Shown: piece after piece, positions 36,184 through 49,849 of the stretch | Numbering within the stretch: the first letter of the stretch is position 1 | How the letters are laid out: each line of letters begins with the position of its first letter | NCBI GenBank assembly: GCA_024036415.1 | Contig: JAMWET010003610.1 | Span: 1 to 64,000, forward strand | DNA: 64,000 bases | Origin: Prochilodus magdalenae | Taxonomy: Eukaryota > Chordata > Actinopteri > Characiformes > Prochilodontidae | Direction of reading: 5' to 3' | The notes under the pieces: generated by a model | The model's database searches: none | Told to the model about the DNA's origin: nothing | What the model saw: the letters and a program-made list of their open reading frames with translations, nothing else | Made by a program: the position numbers and the translations under genes

Positions 36184-37453
36184 TATTTCTCAGGTTAGTG
36201 TTCAGTGAAACACACTGTGGCTTGATGGGAACTGTAATACATTCATAGTTAAAAGCAGGAAAAAGGTGAACATTCAATTTCATATCAATTCCAAAACTTT
36301 TATGTACAGTCTAGTTAGTAGTGTAATTTTGCCACCGTTTTGCCATTTTTTGACACTGAAACTAATTCTCTGAAACTCTATGCTGCTGATGCTGAATGCA
36401 AATGCATATGTCACTATACTTTGCTACATAATACACTGTGCAATTAATCTCAAAAATTATGGAAATTCCATTTAAAAAGTATAACAAAAGTATTGGGTTG
36501 ACCACTCCTTAGAGCTAACAATTAGAGCCATGCTAACAGTGTGGAGAGTCTACAGGAAATCCACACAGAGACTGAAGGAGTCTAGTTTCTAAGCAGGAGG
36601 AGGAACAAGGAAGGAAAGCAGACAAAAACACAAAAACAACACAATATATGTCCCTGGAGTACAGGGTTCTAAGTGATATCCGACTACTGATTCTTATTTC
36701 CAGCCAGCCAAACACAGCAGCTTGCATGCATGCTAGAGACCTTCCAGCCGGAAAATCCATCGTCCCCAGAGAGCAAAACCCCAAGCATAAGCCCAACCTC
36801 ACATTAGCGTCTAAAATATAGGGACAGTTTTTTGGCTTTTGGACGTGTTTTGCTCATTTTGTTTTACCCCGATATCTTAAACTTAGACACAACAACCTGC
36901 TACAGTCCAATGAACATTTCCCAGGATAACTAAGCATACTTGCAAAGCTCAAAGCGTCTGCCTGCTGGATATCTACCCCGCCTAAAAATACATCCAATAA
37001 ATCTCACAAAATCCTGTCAGAATACTACAGTGCCTCTAAATCAATCAGGAGGTCACATTTCATGAGAATTAAAAATAGCTGCTTTGTCCATCACAAGCAG
37101 ATGGCCTAAAACTGTCTGAAAGACCAGGAGCGTCGCTTTATAATCTCCTAACAAACAAACCAGTATACAGCAAGCCCAAGATGCTTCTCTGTCGTAATAA
37201 CCCAGAGGAACTTATTTTTTGAATCATATTAAAAAAAAAAAAAAACTTTTAAAAGATGGTTCGTTTGAAATTTTAGATATGAGATTTATGGAGGGGTAAA
37301 GCGACCTTGTAAAGGTTAAACAGAACTTCATGTAACGGTATGGAATTAGAAAGAATACTTTAAATCAGTATATTACTGTAAACGTTTAACTATATGTGAT
37401 GGGATCTTTACACTCACAAATCTTTTTTAAACCTCTAGGACTGAACAACACAA

Positions 37454-37717
37454 AGTACAGCTATAATGCAGAAGTTTTGGGCACCCCTGATCAAATAGCA
37501 GAAATTTATGAATGAAAAAAAAAAACTCCACAAAATCACAAAATGTGGCTTGGTTTTTTGTACATGTTACACTTGCAGGGAATTTGCAGAATTAAAAAAA
37601 ATCAAACTAAATGAAAAAAATCTGAAAAATGTTACATTTATGTTCGTTTCAATTTATCATCACTTAGCCAACTGGCAAAACTTTTTGACCCAGGGGTCTT
37701 ATACTTTATGCATAAAA
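37454..37717. mobile_element. MITE in pecam1 intron 2 (right arm)
   Basis: This is the mirror copy of the 11,977-12,232 element with the same inverted ends. A short open frame across its body carries no recognisable protein. Confidence 0.58.
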
Positions 37718-37944
37718 TTGCCACGTAGTTTACAATTTTATTTTAGTTTAATAAAATCAGAAAAAAAGCACTGAAAAAATTAAATAACCTTAGACATAAA
37801 TTTATTTGGTAAATGAATGAAGCAAGCTTTTGTCTTTTAGTGAACTCAGTTTATCGCCAATGTTTCATTTTTTCAGTGCAGTCAGAATGCTAAATGATGA
37901 CGGAAATGCTAAATTGGGAAATGGAAATGGAAAGACTGACTTAC

Positions 37945-37968
37945 ATGACTGTGCCTTGCCATCTGGAC
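37945..37968 (-). CDS. pecam1: pecam1 exon 2: 24-nt micro-exon (right arm)
   Basis: This is the mirror copy with identical length and splice signals. One base differs from the left copy (CCA instead of CAA at the second codon, Pro for Gln), so the residue there is uncertain. Confidence 0.78.
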
Positions 37969-38068
37969 CTACATGAGAGGAAAAGACACATTTAATACAA
38001 TATGAAGGACAAGTGTAGGCGTTAAAAGAAACACGATTGCAAGGCTTGAAAAACCTCATGAGTCTTAC

Positions 38069-38125
38069 TTAGGGTGATAGGCCCTATCAGGAGAACAGAG
38101 CTAAGCCAGGGAGGCCAGGGCTCAT
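38069..38125 (-). CDS. pecam1: pecam1 exon 1, coding part: signal peptide (right arm)
   Basis: This is the mirror copy of the signal-peptide exon. Here the frame through EPWPPWLSSVLLIG is uninterrupted, but the ATG is one base out of frame with it, so this copy is also damaged, at a different place from the left copy. The donor (CTTAC on the + strand, 38,064-38,068) is intact. Confidence 0.6.
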
Positions 38126-38451
38126 CGGTCCCAGGTGAGCTGTGATGGTACGTTGATAGACGCTGGTGGGAATGTATGAGGGTATAGAGTCCTGAAGTGG
38201 GAGTGCCTTGTACAAAACCCCTTTCTTTTGTTTTTAGCCTTGAACAGGAAATGAGTGTTACTTCCCTCAGCGATGTACGCATTTTGTGTCGCTTTTGCTA
38301 TGCAAGGAGACCTCCATTCTGCCTACACCATAGGCCTAATCCCACTGATAATGCAGCACAGTCGATGGAGATATTTACAGCCTTGTCCTGGGAATCAAAT
38401 GTTTAACACTTTCGGACATTGATGATCATTTAGAGCAAAATATAGCCTTGG

Positions 38452-41295
38452 GGTTTTATACATTGCTACATGTGATTATCCTGCTACAGGTGGTTATACT
38501 GCTACATGTAAGATTATCCTGCCTCAGTGATATCCTGCCTAGGGTTTATACTGCTACATTTGATTATCCTGCTACAGCGTGGTTATACTGCTACATTGTG
38601 ATTATCCTGCCTACAGTGTGGTTTATACTGCGGGATACATGTGATATCCTGCTACAGGTAGTTATACTGCCAACATGTGATTATCCTGCCACAGGGTAAG
38701 TTATACTGCAACATGTGATTATTCCTGCTAACAGGTAGTTATACTGCTACATAGTGTGATATCCTGCCACAGGTGGTTTATACTGCTACATGTGATTATC
38801 CTGCTACAGGTGTTTATAATACATGCTACATGTGATTCATCCTGCCACAGGTAGATTAATACTGCAACATGTGATTACCCTGTTACAGGTAGTTTATACT
38901 TAGCAACATGTGATTATCCTGCTACAGGTAGTTTATACTGCAAACATGTGATTATCCTGGCCACAGGGTGTTTATACTGATACATTTGATTATCCTGCTA
39001 AAGGTGGTTATACTGGCTACATCATTGATTTATCCTGCTACAGGTGGTTATACTGACTACATGTGAGTATTCTGTACAGGTAGTTATACTGCAACATGTG
39101 ATTATCCTGCCACAGGTGTTTATACTGCTACCATTTCATTATCCTGCTACATGTGGTTATACTTGCTACATGTGATTATCCTGTACAGGTTATTATACTG
39201 CTACATGTGATTATCCTGCCACAGGTGTTTATACTGCTACATTTGATCTCCTGCTACAGGTGTTATAATGCTTCATGTGATGTTTCAGTAACACAGGTGT
39301 TTATGTACGCTCATGTGATTATACTGCCACAAGGTTGTTTATACTGCGACAGTGATTTATCCTGCTATAGAGTGGATTCCCTGCTACATGTGATTAGCCT
39401 GCCACAGTGGCTGTTTACACTGCTACATGTGATTATTCAGTAAACAGGTGTTTATATGCTACATGCATGATTATCTGCCACGGTGTTTATACTGCTACAT
39501 CGTGATTATTCAGTAAACAGGTGTTTATACTGCTACATGTGATGTATCCTGCCACAGGGTTGCTCATACTGCTACATGTGATTTATTCCTGCCTACAGGT
39601 GTTTTTTAGCTACTGCTACATGTGATGTTTATCCTGCCACAGGTGTTTATACTGCTACATGTTGATTATCCTGCTACAGGTGTTTATACTAGATTCATGT
39701 GATGTTATCTAGGTAACAGGTCGTCTTTATACTGCTTCAATGTGATTTATTCAGTAAAACAGGTGTTTATACTGCCACATGTGATTATCCTGCCACAGGT
39801 GTTTATACTGCAACATGTGATTATCCTGCCACAGGTGTTTATACTGCTACATGTGATTATTCAGTAACAGGTGTTTATACTGCTACATGTGATTACTCCT
39901 GCAAACAGGTTTTTATACTGCTGATTATCTGCACAGACTGCGGTCAAATTCACTGACTACATGTGACGACCCCCTACTACAGATGATTTATACAGCTTCC
40001 ATGTGATTATCCTCCCCCAGGTGTTTATACTGCAACATCTGATATTGCCTGCAGCCAGGTAGGTTTTCAATCCCAGTGTGAACATTTATCCTTCCCCAGG
40101 TGACGTTTATACTGGCTACCATGTGATTATCCTTCTACAGGTGGTTCTATACTGGTACATGTGGACCATCAGTCCCTATTGTTTACTACTGCCTAGCATG
40201 TGATTATCCTGCCACAGGGGTTATACTGTACATGTGATTATCCTGCCACAGGTGTTTATACTGCTACATGTGATTATTCAGTTTAACAGGTTTGTGTTAT
40301 ACTGCTACATGTGATTATCCCGGTAACAGGGGTTTTATACTGCACATGTGATTGATCTCGCTACACATGTTTCGTCCTGCTACATGCTGATTATCCTGCC
40401 ACAGGAGCTTTACATTGCTGCAGCTGTGATTATTCAGTAACATGGGTTACACTGCTACGTGTGATTATCCTGCCACAGGTGTTTACACTGTCTACATGTG
40501 ATTATCATGCCACAGGGTGTTTACACTGCTACATGTGATTGATCCAATGCAACAGGTGGTTATACTCGTTACATGTGATTATCCTGCTACAGGTGGAGAA
40601 ACAAACTGCTACATACATGATTGTCATGATATATCCTGGATATACTGGTGCATGTGATATCTGCCGTCACAGAGCATGCGATTGCTACCTGCGCTATTTC
40701 AGTCAAGGTGTTTATACTAGCTGCTACATGTGATTATTCAGCAAACAGGTGTTTACACTGCTACATGTGATTATTCAGAAACAGGGTGTTTATACTCTAC
40801 ATGTGATTACCCTGCAACAGGTGTTTATACTGCTGATTATCTTGCTACAGGCGGTCAAACTGCTACATGTGACAACCCTACTACAGGTGATTATACCGTT
40901 TCATGCGATTATCCTGCTACAAGTGTTTATACTGCAACATCTGATTGTACTGCTACACGAGTGATTATTTCTGCCAACAGGTTTGTTTATACAGAGACAT
41001 ATGATTATCTAGCTGCAGTTGATTAGGGCCACGTGTAATGCCCCTGCTACAAGTGATTGTACTGTTACATGTGATTATCCTGCTACAGGTGATTATACTG
41101 CTACATTTGATTTTTCAGCTGCATGTGATTATACTGCTACATGTGATTTTTCTGCTACATGTGATTATACAGCTACATGTGATTACACTGCTATATGTGA
41201 TTATGTTGCTTATAATAGGGTAATTGTACTGCGATATGCGGACGATACTGCTACGTGTGAATTATACGGCTACATGTGATGGATTATTGCAATAT
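38452..41295. repeat. 18/36-bp minisatellite, right arm (indel-rich copy)
   Basis: This is the mirror of 8,560-11,247 with the same units in reverse complement (GTGATTATACTGCTACAT type). This copy carries many single-base insertions and losses that break the period and all long open frames, whereas the left copy keeps a clean period. The damage looks like raw-read error rather than repeat evolution. Confidence 0.93.
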
Positions 41296-41699
41296 GCTTT
41301 GCAGTGTGTATAAGAAGTGTTGTTGAGAATCAACAGCATTGCATGGTTAAAGACTATTCTGTGTTGCTTTGACCACAACACTGAACTTCTTTAAGGATTG
41401 CATGAATACTTAAAAGGGTCCTATCAGGAGGCCAAAACTAGACTTTTTAAGTTTTGTTTAACACTAGTAGCTCTTTAAACAGGAAAAAGGCAGTAAAGAA
41501 GCCTGATATTAAACTTGGCTATACAGAATGTAAAACTAAAATTTTGCAAAATGACTTTCGACTTCTAAGGCGTAAGGATAATGATTGTAATGCTGCATAT
41601 ATTACATTGTCATATTTGCGGCAAAAGTTTGAGGCAAAACTCGCTTCAAATGCTTTGCTGATTTTCAAAACACATCCTCTTAAGAAATCTACTTAGTTA

Positions 41700-41905
41700 T
41701 GAGAAGGTGACAAACCTTCTTTAAAGGTTACAAAAGGACCCATTAAAATAATGTTATGGAATCTAGAAACCTAATATGAGAACGTGTTTTATAAAATGTA
41801 ATGGTTTTCTTTTAAACTGAACTGATCTTTTTTTCATGGCCATAATTTTTTAGGAAATAGCAAAAAAAGTATAGTTTATGCAGAAGCCTGGGCACCCCTG
41901 GTGAA
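41700..41905. mobile_element. MITE-like element copy A, right arm mirror
   Basis: This is the reverse-complement partner of 7,985-8,165, ending in GCCTGGGCACCCCTGGTG. It has the same interpretation and uncertain limits. Confidence 0.48.
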
Positions 41906-42127
41906 AGGTTTACATGTGGTTTAATTGACTTTCTAGGGTCAATAATTATTCTAAAAATAAGTTAAACACATCTTCTACAGAGAAAACATATCTGTATGTT
42001 CAATATGCCACACTGTATTTATTTGATAAACAAGATGCCTTGGGGAATATTAAAACAAACTTGGGAGGAAAACAACAATATAACATTTGGCATGTGCAAA
42101 GGTTTACTGGGTTGGCCCATAAATTGA

Positions 42128-42184
42128 TATAAATAAATAAAAAATATAAATAAATAAATAAATGATTAAATAAATGAATAAACA
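42128..42184. repeat. (AAAT)n microsatellite, right arm
   Basis: This is the mirror copy of the 7,759-7,808 array, interrupted and slightly longer than its partner. Confidence 0.88.
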
Positions 42185-44899
42185 GTGTTACAATGTGTAA
42201 GCTGTATGTGAGGAGGATGTGGGATGTGTTATTTTTCCCTAGAAAGATAATATATTTACATCTACATAACCTAAATCCCCAATAAAACAATTTGAAAACT
42301 TTAGGCACTTGGCTCATCGACCCATTTTTCTTTCTTATTGTCTGGTCTGGAAACACCAGACAAGGCACCATGACCCGTAGCACTTGTTTTGAAAAACCCC
42401 CCAGAAAAAAACGAGAAAAAAAAGTGAAGTACATTCAGCTTTGGATGAAACCAAGCATCCACATTCAGTAGCTGGCAAACTTCAAATGCTCTTTGTCTGG
42501 GGAGGAAAGACGATGCATCAATATTTCAGCAATAGCTGGAATGTCTCTTTGGCTGTATAGAAAGCTTTATTGATGCGGCATTGACTGTAACCTGCTCGAA
42601 CTCATAAACAGGAATGAAGAAAACATGTAGCTGCAAAGTAGGTCTTTCAGCTGCAGCCTCTTTTTCAGCGCACACAAAAAGCCCCGGGCTTGCATGACCG
42701 AAGAGAGATGCTGACAGCAAACAGAGCTGTTTCTTTATTGATCACAAGCCAGTTGCAGTGTTCCAGGGTGTACACTAGGTGCTGCTGTAGGTTCACATTG
42801 AAGAACAAGTTCCTGCATCTCGTTTCCTGGCACAGACAGAAGCTCATTCAAAGTGCACGTTCCTTTATTCGGCCCGATTCAGTTAAGATGAAGGTAAAGT
42901 ATGAGAAGGCTACGTATTAAGGACAAACCAAGCAGTTCTGTTTCTTCATCTGAAGTTTATTGGTCTCCAGGGCTTTAAAACCGGTGCTAGAGATGTGGAC
43001 ACAAAAACTAATTCCAGGTTTATCAGGGACATTTTCTTCAGCTGTTCTTAAAGGAACCTCATATGTTACTGAGATGATGTGTTACATTTTAAAATCTCAG
43101 GCTTATTAGATCCTATATCCTGTAGCACATCCAGTGCAGTATTATTCAATAACTACAGGGCCTGGCTGAGCTGTAATTATAGAAGATATAGAGGTAAAGA
43201 TATTTCAAACAGTTCTGCGCAGAGGCTGGGCCACTCAGTTCAGTTTTTTAGGTGAAAATAAATTCACACATTGTGTAATGAGAAAACAATGAGAGGCAAT
43301 TTTCTTAGTCCAAATAAACATTAACTGTGCTTGGAAATGTGCAGTGTTTGGAACTTAATTTCAACAAACAAAACAAAATAACTAGACCCTTGGCACCCAA
43401 ATGTTTACATATAATTTTATTACATAAAAAACAAATTATTTTTATTATACACTATATTATCAAGATTAATAAACATTTGGCTACTTTTTAGATGTGATAA
43501 CACACTTATATTAACAATAAAAAGTTTTACAACATAAGGAATCGCATTTACATCTGATTATATACTGTAAGTAGGTCTGTACTGTTTTCTGTAATTTTTT
43601 AGGTTAACAAATGATAAACATGCCATTCAAAAATTGTGACCACATTCACATAATATTTTCATAATTCATAAAGTGCACTAATCTGCACTATCATTAGAAT
43701 GCCCTTTCTTGTTTCTTTGTGACTGTTATCTTCACATCACAACTTAATTGTTTTGAAATGTGACTGTAACAAAAGTTTTCTCAAAATCACAACTTATTCT
43801 GAGATCACAAAATGATTCAGTTGCACAACAATGGTGCTAGATTGTGCTTTGAACCGGTGTGTGTACATTGTATCCAGGGGGTCCCATGCTGGCTGGCTAC
43901 TCCAGCACTTGTTGATTACTATCTCACTTACCATAGGGGCTCTGATGCTAGCTTCAATGGCAGAATCATTTGGTTCTTGGAAATGACATAATCAGCTGAG
44001 GTTTTTGTCTTTGGTTTGAGAAATGTGTAATCAACCTCTTCAAACATATTTGCACATATTTGTAAAATTTGTAAAAGTTTTTAGAGGTTTAGAGGGCCGT
44101 GGACCTCCCTAGGACGTCCTATTTTTTGCACCATGCTTTGGACACAAGACCGAAGTTACGGCAGTTGTCCTGGGAAATTTCCTGCAGCCATTCTTTATCT
44201 CAGGACTCAAGGCAGGAAATCTGTGGCGTCTGCTAGACTCCTAATTTGCAGTGCTAAAAGATTCATGCCGCACACTGCAGCTTAATTGGGCCTCTGCATC
44301 GTAAGCAGACAAGGAAAAACAAGGTTGTATTGTGAAGAGCAGTACCCCATTATGTTAACAGGGTGTCCCATGGCCCTTTTGCAGAGGCAGGTGCGAACAC
44401 TCCCCCTGTGAAAGAAAGAGATGACTCGGCACTTACCTGCTATCTAAACATCATACTTTCTTCATAAAGACATGACCCATCAAAGATAAGTTGCACATTG
44501 GCTTACTTGTGAACTGACCAGAACAATTACTAATCAACCATCAATGTTTCTTCCTCTGAGCATTCTTCATGGCCATGAGGGTATTCCTATACACTGTATA
44601 TCATCTAAGCCTTTTTTTAAAGAGCAAGTAAAATGTTCCAAGATCATGGAAAACGTTCCCTTTGTATTGGTCCTTTAATGAGGCAAATTAATAAAATCCC
44701 ACCATAGTCTAAAGTTAAAGAAGCCATTTGTAAGAATTCATACTTCAAACAACAGGGGCAACACAGCACCAAAAAAATCTCCCTCTTCAGTTCCTACCGT
44801 TCTAGAAGAAACATTGCGAGTTCAACATCAAACTCAGCATCAAAGCAGCACCAGTGTTAAGTCTCGTTTTGCTTCTATTCTATATCACTTCTTTTGTTA

Positions 44900-47800
44900 G
44901 CTGCGGAATGTGGATTCTTGCTATGAATGGCTAGTGAGGGCTGCTTGCCAAGAGCTTCAGCCATCATTGTGTTTACTCTTCCTTTTATTGGTTACCTGTG
45001 CCTGGTCTAATGAGCTAATGATCAAACCGGGAGGAGATGTTAGAATACCCCTTGGGCACAGTGCTACCTCTTCATCCTCAGGTTGGACTGATGGCTGACA
45101 GAGTCATCACTACAGTGACTCACTATCACCTACTGAAGTACAAAGAGGTATTATGAGACAGGACAACCCAGGGACACCTGGTTAGCATAACTTTGTAGGT
45201 CTTTCTGTAACATGATATACATAGACGTCTTTAACATACAGTTAGTGCCAAAACTAAGTTTAAAGTCTCTCTGAGTTGGATTCAAACAAAATAAGACAAA
45301 CGATGAAAGCTTTGGACAGACTCAGCTCTTCGCTTAGAAGTAAAAATGAGAGCAGACCACAAACACAACACTACAGATCTCCTGGACTCACTATCCGATG
45401 ACCCCACACTCACAAGTTCCCAGTCAACCAATTGTAACCATAAAACTCTTTACTGGTAAAGGATACAGCACGTTGCACTATTTGTTTCTTTGCTAGGTTC
45501 GGGAAAAAGAGGACAAGAAGAATGAGGAACACAATGATCAATTCCCTTTTAAACGTTTGAAACGTTGTGTATTGTCAAATCACCAGATTCAGAAAAAATA
45601 CAGTTTCAGTGTGTACATCAAAAAGGCTCAAACAAAAGGGAAAAAAAGAAATTAATAATAGAGTTAGGAAGTATCACTGTTCATAAAAAAATAAAGAAAG
45701 TCCAGTTCCAGGACAATCTGAAGCTTAGTCGTTCAATTGGTCTGCCGCACAGTCCAAAAATATATGAATTCCCCCCAAAAATGCGTTGTTTATGAATATT
45801 TAAAGTCTTATCTGTAGCTCCGGCTCTGTCTTTTCCCTATATGAAGGCAGAATGACCGGTCCACATGGGGTTCTGGATCGCCATTCCGCTCTCCTAATAG
45901 TCTGCACTTACTGGGTGAGAACCCAGATCAATTCGATTGGCAGAAAAAAAAACAACCAATTTTTTTTGGAGTTGCACACCAAAAATGAGAAATTCTTGAA
46001 TAGAAAAACCTCAGAGGAACGCCAACTTCGATCAAAGTTCCAAAAAAACCACAAATGCTCCTCACTCCCTACTGAAATATGTCTGAAATCACTTTACCAC
46101 CTAAATTTGTTCATGGAAAAGAAGTAGCTGCAGCTCCCGCACCAGCACACATGCATCCCTTCTCCAAGCAGCCGTAACTGATTAGCCTCAACAGCTCTAC
46201 GGTAGTTGCTATGAACTACAACTCTAACTTAAGAAGCAGTATAGAAAACGTTCTTTTAAGGTGGGTTACACAATCATTCACGTTCTAACTCGCCCGAATA
46301 CTGATTGGTTTCACCAGACACTCTCCACACTTCCTGTTTATATTTGCGCCTGACACCCGTACGCCACCTTTATGTGCCAACAGTACAAACAAAAAAACAA
46401 ACATGTAATGTAACCAGGCAGCTACACGAGTCCCACGACACTAACAACACTGTTATTTCTTCACATTTTGGTGATACTTTTAGCTAGTTTTGCAATGTCA
46501 CTAAAACTCTTCCAAATTGCTTCTTCAATCTGAAAAGCTTTCGAATTGAAAACCCTTCTTTGTAGAGGGAAATGAAGAAATTTAAGGAAAAAAGGAAAAA
46601 AATATATAATATAAATATATAATGATTTACAAATGGTTAGTTAGGATAGCAGGAATGCCAACAAAGCAGCTAATCCATCCATCAAATAACACTGCGATAT
46701 GTTTGTTTTTAACAAATGACAGATCCATTTTAAACAATCCTTAAAAATGCCTAAAATGTATTTAATATGTTTTTGTCACTTTATGTAGTATCCTGTAGCA
46801 CTGCATTGCAAGTGCTTTTAAGTACACATTTTTTAATTTAATTCCTCAAAGTTTTTTGACAACAATATCCAGCATGCTTTAAACTACATTATACCACTAT
46901 TATGAATTTCCATGCCATGAATATAAAGAAATGGACTGATGCAGATGCTAATAAATACATATAAGTACCATTTAACTATTTGGTTCTTCTGCATTAGTCA
47001 ACAAGAAAAACACCTCACCCTCATGTATCCACCTCAAAGCACTGCCTCGCACCCTCAGGACATCTCATCAGAATGGGGTTTTCCTAGCCTTTAAACTGGA
47101 AAATGTAACTTTGGGGACTTCTGTGGCATCACTGTAAGTTGTGATGAGGCATGTTCACAACAAATGTATCAATGGCTACCACCGGCCCTGTAACTGATGA
47201 TGTAATAGCTCATGTTCTGTTTATGTGCCGGGTTACATTTTAGATGTTAAGCATGTAGGTCCCAAATATATTAGGTTATAACTGAGGGGATAATTCAGGG
47301 CATGCTCAAGAAACCAAATTACTAATGAGCCATACAGATCAAATAACAATTTATAAGAGTTTAGAATTGACTAAACAAGAGTTTAGAAGAGCCCTGGTGA
47401 CATCTTTGTGTCTGATACATTCACATACAGAGTGCAGAACATTCTTGCTACATTCCAAAGAAGAACTGTCTGTTTCGGAACTGAGTGAGATAATGTGCCT
47501 AATTGATGAGAGAAGAAGTGTAGCTGGGTAGTCTCTGTGAAATCCCCTTCTGAATTCTAAACAGCCTTCATTATCCTTTTGCCTTACGGTTTGAGATACT
47601 TAGAAATCCATCTCACATTGGCGAGTGCAGAAGGGGTCACCGGTTACAAATCTGAGGGTACTAGACGCAGTAGAGGGAGCAGCATAGGTGACTACGAACT
47701 GACATAACAAAGATTGCCCAGACAATTTCAACTCATCTTTCAAATATGAGGCATTATTTATGTGAACAAAGGGCAATTGAGTTTTTAGTAAGCTCATTAG

Positions 47801-49849
47801 CATGAGCTGTAAATGACAACTTCACGTCCGCAGAGATGCCCAAATATTTGCGTGAGGCAGCATTTAATTACAGTTTCATTCAGAGTGCAAATATAATAGG
47901 CAATGCATTTGGGAGACCTGGAAAATAACACTTAAGTTTTTTTCTCATTAGGCATCAGTTTCAGGAAGCGTGACGAACTTTGAGTCAAAATTTCCATCGC
48001 AAAGGTCTCAGAGGAGGCACCAACTTTTGTCATTAACACTGACAGTGAAAGACATCCTATGAATCTCAATTAGCTGTCCAAAAGTCATTATATACAGAGC
48101 ACAGTAAAGACCTTTATAGTTCTTTAACTCCAGAGAATGTACATTCATGTGAGTATGTAAAATTTTCCTGAGCCTTTTTAAAAATACATATGAATACACT
48201 GTTTACACTGCTAAAATCACAATGCCTAAACTTTAGTTTTTATCATGTGTTGTGACATATTTCTGTATCAGTATACAGATTAATAACATAACAATAGGAA
48301 ATCCAAATATAGATTTTAAATAAAACAATGAAAATTACATTCATTTAATTCAATTAGATTCAATATTCAACTATCCATACACTGTAGACCAGTGGTGTCC
48401 AGACATTGTCATTTTCAAACGTGACCTAGCTAAACCTTGTCAAAACACCTGAGGACCAGTCAATCTGCCAAAGAATTATTCATAAATGATTCAAAATATA
48501 GTATTCAACAAAATGGGGCTGAGTGTCTATTTCAGTGGGGTTACAGCTCATGTTCCAACATTGTGTAGAAACTGAGCTTTCTATGTCCTGCAGTACTACT
48601 GTACTACTTTATAGATGTAGTTACACCTTGTAAGAGGGTAGGACACATTGTAAGAGGTACGCTTTAGTTTTGTCCCCTATAACTAATACAAAAAAAAATC
48701 AGGCCTCAGCCCAGTTGGGATGCGTACATATTACTATAAATGGTAAAATGTAGTAATATGTAAAATACAGGTACTCCTGTATTTCTATCACAATATAAAA
48801 GAAGCATGATGCTGCCTTTACTATTGAATACTATGTTGTAGCTTCTAAGTAAGCATTAAGAGCAGGGTGGGCTTAATAAGGATTAACAAAAAAATGCACA
48901 AAAAATTGCAATCTGTGAATTTGCATGGTTATGCTGGTTACCGAGTTTTGGTCATACCAGCATCTAAGCCACAATAACTGTGGGTGTAGAATATCTGGAG
49001 ATGTCAAATATGGGTGTAGTCTTATCAGGACCTCCAAAAGCACAACAAAACAACAAAAACTACATTTTCTATTAGGGAAACTGGAATTGTCAACATTCTG
49101 TGCTGTTTGGAGAGAATTCCTAAACAGTGGTGGAGCATTGTCCTAGTACTTTAAAAAGAGGTGGGTCAAGTGTATGCTTCTGTGATTCCGGTGTTCATGC
49201 TTACTAGGGTGGGAACAAACAGGGTATGAAACTACTAAACCAAACCAGCATCTTGTGATGGTGCTGTTCAAAGTGAGAATAAATGGTGTGCTCAAGGATA
49301 CCAGTGGCTACCAGGGGGCAGGTTTTAGAAGTGGCGTGATTGTGTTAGCTGTGGATTTTACCAGCAACAAAAGTTTAACAAGTCTTGCAAGACTACACCA
49401 AAGTATTGATGGTAACTGATTTGATTTTGGCTGGAGTGTCATTTTAAAAGCACTTTGCACTTAATATTTGTCAGACAAACTATAAATGATACTACGTGTA
49501 TTGCAATGTTGATTGATTCTAACCCTTGAGCTGCTGGTGATGCTGTTAGGTGGGCTGGCCAGGTTTTGAGGGCTGGCCTAGTAAGCAAGAGATTGATGTC
49601 TCTCCCCCAGGCCGCAGTGTCAGTGCTGGCTTGTGCCAGGAGAGCAGGGCCCCCTTGACTGACTGCCGCACTACGCCGGCAGCCATAAAAATCCCTCACA
49701 GCCTTAATAGTGGCTGTCAGCGCTGCTCAGGAGGGCCAAGAGAGCAGGAAAACAAACAGGAGAGAGGATGGATGACTCAACACGAGCATCATACAGACGG
49801 CTAAATAAGACCAAACAGTCACCCATATCTCCATTAAAGCAGCACTGGA
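44900..49849. other. Right arm, outer 5 kb: no gene recognised
   Basis: This mirrors 1-5,050. Open frames of 60-90 codons occur on both strands without family features. The segment continues without a visible break into the single-copy DNA beyond 49,849. Confidence 0.45.
46329..46339 (-). promoter_or_regulatory. Mirror copy of the FOX:ETS-type motif
   Basis: ACTTCCTGTTT on the + strand is the exact reverse complement of the motif at 3,584-3,594. It lies about 8 kb 5' of the right-arm pecam1 exon 1. Confidence 0.35.

Larger units (their letters stand above)
24898..49849 (-). repeat. Right arm of the ~25-kb inverted repeat
   Basis: This is the reverse complement of 1-24,897, about 55 nt longer overall because of scattered indels. 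The match ends at 49,849 only because the left arm meets the window start there; DNA beyond that point has no partner visible here. This arm is cleaner than the left over the Tc1 element and Ig domain 2, but clearly noisier over the minisatellite at 38.5-41.0 kb. Confidence 0.97.

Noticed and set aside
44910..45098. 62-codon frame with a signal-peptide-like start
   Set aside because: The hydrophobic stretch is attractive, but the mirror copy in the left arm is not open, no downstream exon fits, and nearby sequence resembles a dispersed repeat.
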